NCBI RefSeq assembly: GCF_010669125.1
Contig: NZ_CP048630.1
Location: 2,492,001 to 2,556,000 of the forward strand
Length of the DNA stretch: 64,000 nt
Direction of reading: 5' to 3'
Origin: Ancylobacter pratisalsi
Lineage (GTDB): Bacteria; Pseudomonadota; Alphaproteobacteria; Rhizobiales; Xanthobacteraceae
Part shown: piece by piece, positions 40,345 to 47,837 of the stretch
Layout of the letters: each line of letters starts with the position of its first letter
How positions within the stretch are numbered: the stretch's first letter is position 1
Position numbers and translations under genes: made by a program
Notes under the pieces: model-generated
What the model saw: only the letters and a program-made list of their open reading frames with translations
What the model was told of the DNA's origin: nothing
Databases searched by the model: none

Positions 40345-41133
40345 CTAGCGCCTCGTTTGATACGCCGATGGCGCTGATCCCAGCAGTCGTTTGAACATCG
40401 CCGTGAACGAAGCCGGGTTCTCATAGCCGAGAGCGAGCGCGATGCTGGTCACGCTTCGTCCTTCGGCCAGTTGCGGCAGCGCCGACATGAGGCAGGCTTT
40501 CTGACGCCACTCAACGAAGGTGCATCCGGTTTCCTGTTTGAAAAGCCTCGTGAACGTTCTTCGGCTCATTCCAACCTCATCGCTCCAGTCGTCGATCGTT
40601 TCGTGAGGCGACGGGCTCTCTATGAAACTCCGACACCTCTGAGCAAGGCGTGGATGCCGAGGAAGCGGCAGCGAAAGGGGCAAGGGTGACAGCCCTCGCA
40701 GCTCATGTAGCAACAGGTTGACCAGGGCGCCGTCCCGTCCTGCCTCGTCGTACTCGGTGGCAATGCCGGGTGCAGCCATCAGAAGGCTTCGAAGCAGTTC
40801 CGACACGCCAACTACTTCGCATCCGCCGAAACGGTCGGGAAAGACGGCCTCATCGATATAGAGGCTGCACATCGCGACCCGGCCCAACATCCTAACAGCA
40901 TGCTGCGTATTGGCCGGGATCCAAAGCCCACGCTGTGGCGGCATCATCCACGAACCCTCGGGCGTGGACACGAGGACGACGCCCGATGATCCATAAAGGA
41001 ACTGGGCACGCTGGTGATGGTGAAGGGCAGCCTCGTACCCGTCCGGGTAGTCGATGCCGAGCACCAGAACCGGCCGATCGATTTCCCGATCTGCGAGCAG
41101 AGATTCCGATGTTGTCGCTTGGCCCATCCGCAT
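40345..41133 (-). CDS. AraC-family regulator with N-terminal cupin domain
   Basis: The 262-residue protein has a cupin-like sensing domain (about residues 20-100; HHHQRAQFLYGSSGVV, WIPANTQHAV) and a C-terminal AraC double HTH (about 165-262; DDWSDEVGMSRRTFTRLFKQ). This resembles the NimR/YgaV type of AraC regulators, which often control a neighbouring exporter; none is present here. It faces the small DUF1127 gene across 96 bp. Confidence 0.9.
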   Translation of the reverse strand: MRMGQATTSESLLADREIDRPVLVLGIDYPDGYEAALHHHQRAQFLYGSSGVVLVSTPEGSWMMPPQRGLWIPANTQHAVRMLGRVAMCSLYIDEAVFPDRFGGCEVVGVSELLRSLLMAAPGIATEYDEAGRDGALVNLLLHELRGLSPLPLSLPLPRHPRLAQRCRSFIESPSPHETIDDWSDEVGMSRRTFTRLFKQETGCTFVEWRQKACLMSALPQLAEGRSVTSIALALGYENPASFTAMFKRLLGSAPSAYQTRR

Positions 41134-41229
41134 AAGAGTTTAGCCTAGCAGCGGTGGCAGGCCAGCAGCAAGAGGATCAAATTGGAGATGAGGATTCCAT
41201 AAAATGTTACCTATCCCTCGGAGGCTAAA

Positions 41230-41448
41230 ATGGCCGATGTTTTGGTCCGCCATCGCACACTGTCGACGCCCCGGCATACGATCAGCCAGGCAGACGCACT
41301 GCAGAGTCTGGTGAAGCGGATCCACCTTTGTATCCAGCGTTCGCAGCAGCGATCAGTGCTTGCCGAGCTCGATGACGAGCGCCTGCGCGACCTGGGCCTT
41401 TCTCGGGAAGACGTTGCGCGTGAATGTGCAAAGCGCTTCTGGCAGTAG
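41230..41448 (+). CDS. DUF1127-domain small protein
   Basis: The 72-residue protein ends with the DUF1127 motif LAELDDERLRDLGLSREDVARE, typical of small, Arg-rich alphaproteobacterial proteins. Some family members take part in RNA metabolism or stress responses. Its start (ATG 41230) has GGAGGC at a good distance. Divergent from the AraC regulator, which may control it. Confidence 0.85.
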   Translation: MADVLVRHRTLSTPRHTISQADALQSLVKRIHLCIQRSQQRSVLAELDDERLRDLGLSREDVARECAKRFWQ

Positions 41449-41828
41449 GACCAGTCCGAGCAGCGTGTGAACTCGCGACAGTCGGAATGTCCGCTCGCGG
41501 TCGTTCAAGCAACGTCTGAGAAGGGCGACAAGGGGGAGCAGAAGGGCAGCTGCGCGGTATTCGTTACCCGATAGCTGACTGCCCGGAGACGGCCCCAAAT
41601 CGGTCATTCGTGATAACCGCTGCGAACGTCCGTTTCAGGCTCGAACCGCGCTGAGGACTTTCGCGCTACCTAATCCCTTGGCAGGTTGGAATCTCAAGAC
41701 GGCAAGGCTGGCGTGAAGATGCCGGGAACGGCGCAGTCAATCCAACTCGTTTCCAAGTCCCCTGGCGCTATCTCGGGCGGCGTCTCCGTTTGGTACGGTA
41801 GGCCATCGCCCATGAGGCGGCAACGATA
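41449..41828. other. Non-coding region before the helicase gene
   Basis: No gene is seen in these 380 bp. Near 41622 is GCGAACGTCCG, similar to motifs near 20860 and 34508. The helicase promoter is probably within the last 150 bp. Confidence 0.45.
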
Positions 41829-44603
41829 ATGACGGCCAATCCGTGCGCCGCGCCCGGCAATCAGTCGAACGTGCTGGCGAGCTCCTCCTTCAAGATTGGA
41901 CAGCGTATCGCTTCAGGCGAAATCGCTCGCGATGATGCGGAGCGCTCCCTCCTTGCTGCCGGCATGCAGATGGTCAACGGCGATGAGAAGCATCGTTGGA
42001 CCCAGCGAACCGTGCTGGATGTCGTAAAGCGCCAGATCAAGGCCAGCATTGGAAGCGCTATTGGGCCGGATCGCATTGAACATCGTGTCATCGTCGATCT
42101 CGACGGTTGCTTCGACCGTAAGCCGGCCCCCTCCGCTACCACGCCCACCAGGATGCCGATCGTTCCCGTGCCCGTCGATGCGCCACCGATGCGCTTCAAG
42201 CACCCCGCTTGGGGCGAGCCTCAGAGGGCCTGGGACTATCGCGATGCAGCCGGCCACCTGGTGGGCTATACGGCTCGCTGGCCTTCCGACGATCACGACT
42301 CCAGCCAGGTAGCGCACGTCACCTTCTGCGATCTGGGTAATGGCAAACGCGGCTGGCGCATGAAGGCGATGCCGGCGCCCCGGCCGCTGTTCAATCTGCC
42401 GGCGATCCTATCCCGCCGCTCGGCGCCCGTGCTGATCTGCCCGGACGAATGGTCGGTCGATGCGGCGATGATGTTACTGCCGGACATGGTGGCGACCACG
42501 ACGGCACATGATCCTAAATCCCCTGCATCGACGGCCTTCTCACCGCTGGCCGGCAGGTCGGTCGTCTTGTTGCCTGCGATAGGCCGCGCGGGTCAGGCGT
42601 GGGCCGACATGGTCGCTCATGAGGTGGCCAAGGCGGGTGCCGGCAATGTGAAGGCGCTCGATCTCAGCCTCGTTGCTGCCGACGTTTGGGGTGATGCGCT
42701 GCCTCCTGACGAAGGGTGGGGCATCGTCGATGCTGTCGACGCGGGGCTGACCGCTGAAACGTTGGCAAACCTGATAAATACTGATGCCGAAGTGATCGGT
42801 TTCCATCTCGACGCCCGCCAGAAGCGGGCCGCCGATGCCGTGTTGAACTCCGATGTGATGCGCGCTGCCGAGGAGGCATCGCCTCTATTCAAGTCGGATC
42901 CGACGGGCGTCTTCAAGCTCTGCGACGTCAAAGAGATGGGCGAATCGCGACAGGAATATCGCTGGTTCTGCTCGCCATTGACCGTTGTTGCCGAGACGCG
43001 GGACGAGGATGGTCGGAATTGGGGGCGATTGCTGCGCGTCCTCGACCGCGATGGTCGCTCCAGAGAATGGGCTATGCCCATGGAACTGCTGGGGGGCGAT
43101 GGCTCGGACTATCGGCGCGAATTGCTGCGCATGGGATTGACCCCAGCGCCCGGCAACAAGGCGCGGGAATTTCTGCACGAATTCATCTGTACCCAGCGTC
43201 CGAAGGAAAAGGCGCGGTGTGTGTCGCGAACCGGCTGGCATGGCCGGACCTACGTCACCGTTGACGGCGCAATCGGCTCTGGCGCCGCTCACAAGCGCCT
43301 ATTGTTGCAAACTGCCGTGCCGCCAGATCATCCGTTCCGCACTGCAGGCAGTCTCTCGGGTTGGCAACAGGACGTCGCCCGATACGCGGCAGGCAATTCC
43401 CGCTTGGCTCTCGCCATCTCGGCCGCACTTGCTGCGCCGCTGCTTTATCCCCTCGATGCCGAGGGCGGCGGCTTTCATTTCCGTGGAGCGTCGTCGACCG
43501 GCAAGAGCACGGCGCTCATTGTCGGCGGCTCGGTCTGGGGTGGCGGTGGCCTCAATGGCTTCCTTCGGACGTGGCGAGCCACGTCCAATGGCCTGGAAGG
43601 TGTCGCCGCGCTTCATTGCGATGCGCTGCTCTGCCTGGACGAAATGGGGCAGGTCGATGGGTGCGAGGCCGGCTCCATCGCCTACATGCTTGCAAACGGC
43701 TCAGGGAAGTCGCGTGCCGGTCGAAGCGGTGAGGCCCGGTCTGCGGCAAGTTGGCGCGTTCTGTTCCTGTCCAGTGGCGAAGTGAGCCTTGCCGACAAGC
43801 TCTCCGAGGATGGGCGCGCCCGACGTGCGGCTGCCGGCCAGGAGGTGCGTATCGTCGACATCCCCGCCGATGCCGGCGTTGGTTTCGGCCTGTTCGAGGA
43901 TCTTCATGGCTTCGACAGCGCCGACGCCTTCGCCCGCCATCTGAAGTCTGCGGCCGGTCATCATTATGGCCACGCCAGTCGCGCCGACCTCAAGAGCGTG
44001 GTCGAGCGGTTCGCCGAAGTTCGCCAGCAGGCACGCGCTCTTGCCGATCAATTTGTCCGCGACCACTGTCCCGATGGTGCTGACGGCCAGATCAGCCGGG
44101 TAACCGCGCGGTTCGGCTTGATCGCGGCGGCGGGTGAGATCGCTCGTGAGGCGGGGATCCTACCTTGGCCGGAAGGTGAGGCCATGCGGGCAGCGGCGCG
44201 GTGCTTCCACGACTGGCTGGCGCAGCGTGGTGGCATCGAGCCTGCGGAAGAGCGGAGCGCCATCGCACAGGTGCGCCACTTCATCGAACTGCACGGAGCA
44301 TCGCGGTTCGAGCCGATCGGAGAAGGGCGAGACCATGCCGAACCGCGCGTGATCAACCGGGTGGGATTTCGGGGCGGTGATGCCAGCAATGGCTACGAGT
44401 ACATCGTTCTGCCGGAGGCTTGGAAAACCGACATTTGCGCCGGACTGGACGCGGCTTTCGTCACCAAAGTGCTGGCAAAGCGCGGATTTCTTAAGGTTGG
44501 TAGCGACAGCAAACCCCAGACCAAGTGCCGGCTACCGGGCTTTGAGAAGCCACCCCGCTGTTACGTCCTTCGCTCGACCATCATGGAAGACGCGGAGGCT
44601 TGA
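41829..44603 (+). CDS. DUF927-type replicative helicase with TOPRIM-like N-terminal region
   Basis: This 924-residue protein has a TOPRIM-like N-terminal region (about residues 125-300) and a DUF927 P-loop ATPase domain with Walker A GASSTGKSTA (about residue 552) and an acidic Walker B in LLCLDEMGQ. Such proteins are the main replication proteins of many integrative islands and satellites. In the TOPRIM region the normally acidic positions are altered: CPDEWSVDAA stands where CEGEKTADAA is usual, and LPAIGRAG where a DxD motif (PDNDEPG) is usual, so primase-type metal chemistry is unlikely. It precedes the terminase small subunit on the same strand. Confidence 0.88.
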   Translation: MTANPCAAPGNQSNVLASSSFKIGQRIASGEIARDDAERSLLAAGMQMVNGDEKHRWTQRTVLDVVKRQIKASIGSAIGPDRIEHRVIVDLDGCFDRKPAPSATTPTRMPIVPVPVDAPPMRFKHPAWGEPQRAWDYRDAAGHLVGYTARWPSDDHDSSQVAHVTFCDLGNGKRGWRMKAMPAPRPLFNLPAILSRRSAPVLICPDEWSVDAAMMLLPDMVATTTAHDPKSPASTAFSPLAGRSVVLLPAIGRAGQAWADMVAHEVAKAGAGNVKALDLSLVAADVWGDALPPDEGWGIVDAVDAGLTAETLANLINTDAEVIGFHLDARQKRAADAVLNSDVMRAAEEASPLFKSDPTGVFKLCDVKEMGESRQEYRWFCSPLTVVAETRDEDGRNWGRLLRVLDRDGRSREWAMPMELLGGDGSDYRRELLRMGLTPAPGNKAREFLHEFICTQRPKEKARCVSRTGWHGRTYVTVDGAIGSGAAHKRLLLQTAVPPDHPFRTAGSLSGWQQDVARYAAGNSRLALAISAALAAPLLYPLDAEGGGFHFRGASSTGKSTALIVGGSVWGGGGLNGFLRTWRATSNGLEGVAALHCDALLCLDEMGQVDGCEAGSIAYMLANGSGKSRAGRSGEARSAASWRVLFLSSGEVSLADKLSEDGRARRAAAGQEVRIVDIPADAGVGFGLFEDLHGFDSADAFARHLKSAAGHHYGHASRADLKSVVERFAEVRQQARALADQFVRDHCPDGADGQISRVTARFGLIAAAGEIAREAGILPWPEGEAMRAAARCFHDWLAQRGGIEPAEERSAIAQVRHFIELHGASRFEPIGEGRDHAEPRVINRVGFRGGDASNGYEYIVLPEAWKTDICAGLDAAFVTKVLAKRGFLKVGSDSKPQTKCRLPGFEKPPRCYVLRSTIMEDAEA

Positions 44604-44646
44604 GCGCACAGGTGCCCGGCCAGCTGTGTGCTGTCGAGGCCAAGCG

Positions 44647-44736
44647 TGTTCCCCTTGTTCCCCAAGACAAAAACAGGAGGGGAACAGAAATTCGGCAACG
44701 ATATCAGTCGCGTACCCCTTGTTCCCCCCATTCCCC
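44647..44736 (+). repeat. TGTTCCCC-box element, right copy
   Basis: TGTTCCCC boxes at element positions 1-8, 10-17 and 74-81, GGGGAACAG at 33-41 and GTACCCC at 66-72 align without gaps to the inverted copy at 20701-20789. It lies in the 162 bp between the helicase stop and the terminase start, so it may be an operator or part of an origin. Confidence 0.75.
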
Positions 44737-44765
44737 ACGAAAACACACTACAAGTGAGACGTTTC

Positions 44766-45329
44766 ATGACACGCGCCAGTATGACGGCCAAGCAGCAGCG
44801 TTTTGCCGAGGAATACCTCGTTGATCTGAATGCCACCCAAGCGGCGCGGCGAGCGGGGTACAGCGCGAAGACGGCTGTGGACATCGGGCGTCAGCTCCTC
44901 CGCAAAACTCCGGTTGCCGAACGGATCGCGACCGGAATGGCAGAAAGAGGCGCCCGCACCCAGGTCACCCAGGATCGCGTGCTTCAGGAAGTCGCGCGGA
45001 TTGCCTTCCTTGATATCCGCAAGGTGTTCAATGGCGATGGCACGATGAAGCCACTGCACGAGATGGATGACGACACCGCTGCCGCACTGATCGGCCTGGA
45101 TGCGATTGAACTGCGCGAGGGCGGCACGGCGGTCGGGTCCATCAAGAAGCTGAAGCTCTCCGACAAGACAGCCGCGCTCACACTGCTGATGCGCCACATG
45201 GGCATGCTCAATGACAAGCCGAAGATCGTCGGTGAGACCGAAAATCCGCTCACGCTGCTGATCAAGCAGTGCCAGGGTACGGCAATTCCGGTCGTCGCTA
45301 ATCCGCCCGACGATGATGATGACGACTGA
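44766..45329 (+). CDS. Terminase small subunit (phage-type)
   Basis: The 187-residue protein has the N-terminal DNA-binding helices of Terminase_2-type small subunits (MTAKQQRFAEEYLVDLNATQ, then AARRAGYSAKTA) and an acidic C-terminal tail (PPDDDDDD). It recognises packaging sites in phages. Here no large subunit or structural gene accompanies it, and it is the last gene before the tRNA end of the island, as in satellites that redirect helper-phage packaging. The start could also be ATG 44781. A terminator follows. Confidence 0.9.
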   Translation: MTRASMTAKQQRFAEEYLVDLNATQAARRAGYSAKTAVDIGRQLLRKTPVAERIATGMAERGARTQVTQDRVLQEVARIAFLDIRKVFNGDGTMKPLHEMDDDTAAALIGLDAIELREGGTAVGSIKKLKLSDKTAALTLLMRHMGMLNDKPKIVGETENPLTLLIKQCQGTAIPVVANPPDDDDDD

Positions 45330-45357
45330 CAGCACGCGCAACCGATGACCGGGAACA

Positions 45358-45389
45358 GGGCGGCGGCCACGGGCCTGCCGCCCTTTTTT
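45358..45389 (+). terminator. Rho-independent terminator after the terminase gene
   Basis: Stem GGGCGGC / GCCGCCC with a 12-base loop followed by six T, 29 bases after the stop. Confidence 0.85.
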
Positions 45390-45432
45390 GTTCAGCCGCG
45401 TTCGCCAGAATTCGCCGGAATGTCTGTCGACG

Positions 45433-45453
45433 GGTGGGGTATGCGGTGGGGTA
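45433..45453 (+). repeat. Paired GGTGGGGTA boxes, right (candidate arm sites)
   Basis: GGTGGGGTA at 45433-45441 and 45445-45453, starting 12 bp apart, with orientation and spacing identical to the pair at 19425-19445. The flanking sequence from GAATG onward is also similar to the left pair. Confidence 0.6.
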
Positions 45454-45508
45454 GCTCTTCGCGAGCTAAAAAACTATCAAACAATATCAAGTATTTGATG
45501 AGAAATGT

Positions 45509-45522
45509 TGGCGGAGGGAGCG
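45509..45522. repeat. Putative attachment-site repeat, right copy (in tRNA-Ser)
   Basis: TGGCGGAGGGAGCG is the 3' end of the tRNA-Ser gene, including the encoded CCA, and is repeated exactly at 19292-19305. Confidence 0.7.
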
Positions 45523-45598
45523 GGATTCGAACCCGCGATACGGTTCCCCGTATACACACTTTCCAGGCGTGCGCCTTCAACCACTCGGCCACCCCTCC
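45509..45598 (-). tRNA. tRNA-Ser (anticodon GGA)
   Basis: The minus strand folds as a class II tRNA: 5' GGAGGGGTGGCCGAGTGG, anticodon loop CTGGAAA (GGA), a long variable arm (TACGGGGAACCGTA), T-arm GGGTTCGAATCCC and 3' CCA encoded. The 5' end is at 45598. Its 3' end forms the right attachment repeat of the island and is complete, so the gene stays functional. Confidence 0.95.
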
Positions 45599-45803
45599 GT
45601 CGCTGGGCGCCTCTGCCCATTGCAGGTGGGCGAGATATAGGGAAGTGGCGCGGCTGGCAAGCCCGCCACAGGGCTGATCGCCACGCCGTGTCGCAGGCGG
45701 TCGCCAAAGTGCACTCAGAGCACGCGCTGCCCCGTGGCGAGCATACTCGTGCCCGCCACTGCGGCCGGAAGGCGGCGCGCGCGGCGGCCGGGGTGCTGTC
45801 CTG

Positions 45804-46148
45804 CTATTTCGTAGCGGAGGTCGACGCAATGGCGCAGGTCGCGGCATCGGCCTCGGGGCCCATCAGGTGCACCTGGTCTTCGCCCTTGGCTCCCGCGACG
45901 ATGTTGTAAATCGTGGTGCTGGCCTGGCCCGCCGGCTTGCCGCCGGAGGTGAAGTCACACGTGACCTCCACGGAGGCCAGCGTCGCCGGGGTGCCGTTGG
46001 TGACAGACACATTCAGCACCGTCCCGACCGGATCGGTGAACATATCGCCTTGATGCAGCTTGATCGCAGGGTCGGCGGCCTGAACGGACCCGGCCGCGAG
46101 GAGCGAAGCGCTTGCCAGGGTGGCCAGAAGGAGGGCTTTCGGCGTCAT
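45804..46148 (-). CDS. Small periplasmic protein of unknown function
   Basis: The 114-residue protein starts at ATG 46148 with a clear signal peptide (MTPKALLLATLASASLLAAG, cleavage after VQA). The mature part contains two Cys (VTCDFTSGG and DAATCAIAS) that could form a disulfide. No family is recognised. It is isolated between the tRNA and the RND efflux genes on opposite strands. Confidence 0.7.
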   Translation of the reverse strand: MTPKALLLATLASASLLAAGSVQAADPAIKLHQGDMFTDPVGTVLNVSVTNGTPATLASVEVTCDFTSGGKPAGQASTTIYNIVAGAKGEDQVHLMGPEADAATCAIASTSATK

Positions 46149-46486
46149 TGAGCGTCTCGCAAGGGGCGCACCTGCGGTGTCGGGGCGCACATGTTTCCAA
46201 CAGCTTCTACCGCAGCGCGAGCCTAGTGGTTGCAGCGCTCAAATCAACCGGTTTGCCGGAATCCGCACCGTAATACGCCCGGCGCGCGACGAACGTTTTA
46301 TCCCGGAGTTTCCAGGCGGACATGCCTCCGGTTGCGCGGGCGGATTGTTCCCGCCGTGGCAAATACAACACTATGCAATAATATTCTTGAATTTACTTGT
46401 CAGATAAAGCCGATGCACGGGCGTAGACAAGCCTAGCCTCACCGGTATATTTCCTCCGCGGGGTTGCGAGGCATGGGGGAAGCGGG
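46149..46486. other. Divergent intergenic region with the RND promoter
   Basis: This 338-bp region separates the small periplasmic gene (minus) from the efflux operon (plus). Bases 46360-46410 are AT-rich and the likely promoter site. No regulator gene is adjacent, so the efflux pair is controlled from elsewhere. I see no gene. Confidence 0.45.
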
Positions 46487-47791
46487 ATGATTCCGAGCGC
46501 ACGTCTGTCCGGTTCGCGGCGCCGTTGGTTTGGTGCGGTCGCCGTCGTTGCGGTTGCGGGAGCGCTGACGGCGTGCTCGGAAGAGAACAAGTATGTCCCC
46601 CCGCCGCCGCCCAAGGTGACGGTGACGACCCCGCTGGCGCATCCGGTCACCCGCTACCTTGAACTTACGGGCAACACCGCATCGATCAATACGGTCGATC
46701 TTGTCGCTCGGGTCGAGGGCTTCCTGATGGCCATCGACTACAAGGACGGTACGGTGAAAAAGAAGGGCGACCAGCTCTTCCTGATCCAGCAGGACACCTA
46801 CCAGGCCAATCTCGACCAAGCTAAGGCCTCGTTGGCGTCAGCAGAGGCGCAGCTCACCAACGCGACGGCGGAATATCAGCGCCAATCGACGCTGGGCAAG
46901 CAGGACTTCTCCTCCCAGGCCGTCGTCGACAAGGCGCTGGCGGCGAAGCAGCAGGCAGAGGCCTCGGTGGACGCGGCCAAGGCCGATATCGAGGTTGCGA
47001 CGATCAATCTGGGCTACACCAAGGTGCTGGCGCCTTTCGATGGGATCGTGACCCGCCATCTTGCTGATGTCGGCCAGCTCGTGGGCCACAGCGAGCCGAC
47101 CAAGCTTGCCACCATCGTCCAGATGGACCCGATCTATTCCTATTTCAGCCTGAGCGAGAATCAGGTTCTGCGGATCAAGCAGACGCTCGCCGAACGCGGT
47201 CGCACCATCGAGCAGGTGAAGGATGTCGAGATCGACATCGGCCTGCAGAACGAAGAGGGCGAGTACCCCCACAAGGGGCATCTCGATTATGTGTCGCCTG
47301 AGGTCGATCCTTCGACCGGTACGCTGCTCGTTCGGGCTATTTTCGACAACAAGAACCTTTCCCTGCTTCCCGGCCTTTTTGTGCGGGTTCGTATTCCTGT
47401 GCAGAAGATTCCAGACGCTCTTCTGGTTGACGATACCGCCATCGGTGATTCCCAGCAGGGCCGCTATGTGCTGGTGGTCGACAAGGACAATACCGTGCAG
47501 CAGAAGGTGGTGACCACGGGCCAGCAGGTCGGTGACCTGAGAGTTGTCGAATCCGGCCTGACGGTCGACGACCGGATCGTGATCGGCGGCATCCAGCTCG
47601 CGACCCCGGGGTCCAAGGTCGATCCGCAGATGCAGGCGCCCCCGACCATGCCTGCCGACGCGACATCGCAGACGCCGACGACCGGCGCGGCCAAGCCCTC
47701 GGATGCCGCGCCTGCAGAAGCAAAGCCTGCCGAGGCAAAGCCTTCCGATTCAACGCCCGCTGATTCGGCACCCGCGAAGTCCGCGCCCTGA
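46487..47791 (+). CDS. RND efflux periplasmic adaptor (membrane fusion) lipoprotein
   Basis: The 434-residue protein has a lipoprotein signal with LTAC (Cys30), the lipoyl/barrel-sandwich halves (VDLVARVEGFLMAIDYKDGT; TKVLAPFDGIVTRHLADVG), an alpha-hairpin (about residues 100-170) and the beta-barrel domain. The C-terminus is a low-complexity tail of repeated PAEAKPAEAKPSD-like units. It links the inner-membrane pump encoded directly downstream to an outer-membrane channel, which is not encoded here. Confidence 0.93.
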   Translation: MIPSARLSGSRRRWFGAVAVVAVAGALTACSEENKYVPPPPPKVTVTTPLAHPVTRYLELTGNTASINTVDLVARVEGFLMAIDYKDGTVKKKGDQLFLIQQDTYQANLDQAKASLASAEAQLTNATAEYQRQSTLGKQDFSSQAVVDKALAAKQQAEASVDAAKADIEVATINLGYTKVLAPFDGIVTRHLADVGQLVGHSEPTKLATIVQMDPIYSYFSLSENQVLRIKQTLAERGRTIEQVKDVEIDIGLQNEEGEYPHKGHLDYVSPEVDPSTGTLLVRAIFDNKNLSLLPGLFVRVRIPVQKIPDALLVDDTAIGDSQQGRYVLVVDKDNTVQQKVVTTGQQVGDLRVVESGLTVDDRIVIGGIQLATPGSKVDPQMQAPPTMPADATSQTPTTGAAKPSDAAPAEAKPAEAKPSDSTPADSAPAKSAP

Positions 47792-47837
47792 TCCGAGAGC
47801 CCCGCCACCTGGCAAGCCCGCACCGAAGGTCAGAGCC

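Larger units (their letters stand above)
19292..45522. mobile_element. tRNA-Ser-associated genomic island (satellite-like), about 26 kb
   Basis: The ends are a 14-bp direct repeat: 19292-19305 and 45509-45522, the second being the 3' end of tRNA-Ser(GGA) with its CCA. A P4-type integrase begins 157 bp inside the left end. A DUF927 helicase and a terminase small subunit lie inside the right end. Paired GGTGGGGTA boxes occur just inside both ends, and an inverted pair of 90-bp TGTTCCCC elements lies next to int and before the terminase gene. No large terminase, portal, capsid or tail gene is present, so this is not a complete prophage. Cargo includes metabolic genes and a defence-type operon. 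The integrase sits at the end away from the tRNA, which is less common, so nested insertions are possible. Confidence 0.7.

Noticed and set aside
19292..45522. Complete prophage
   Set aside because: Only a terminase small subunit and a replication helicase are phage-like. No large terminase, portal, capsid, tail or lysis gene is visible.
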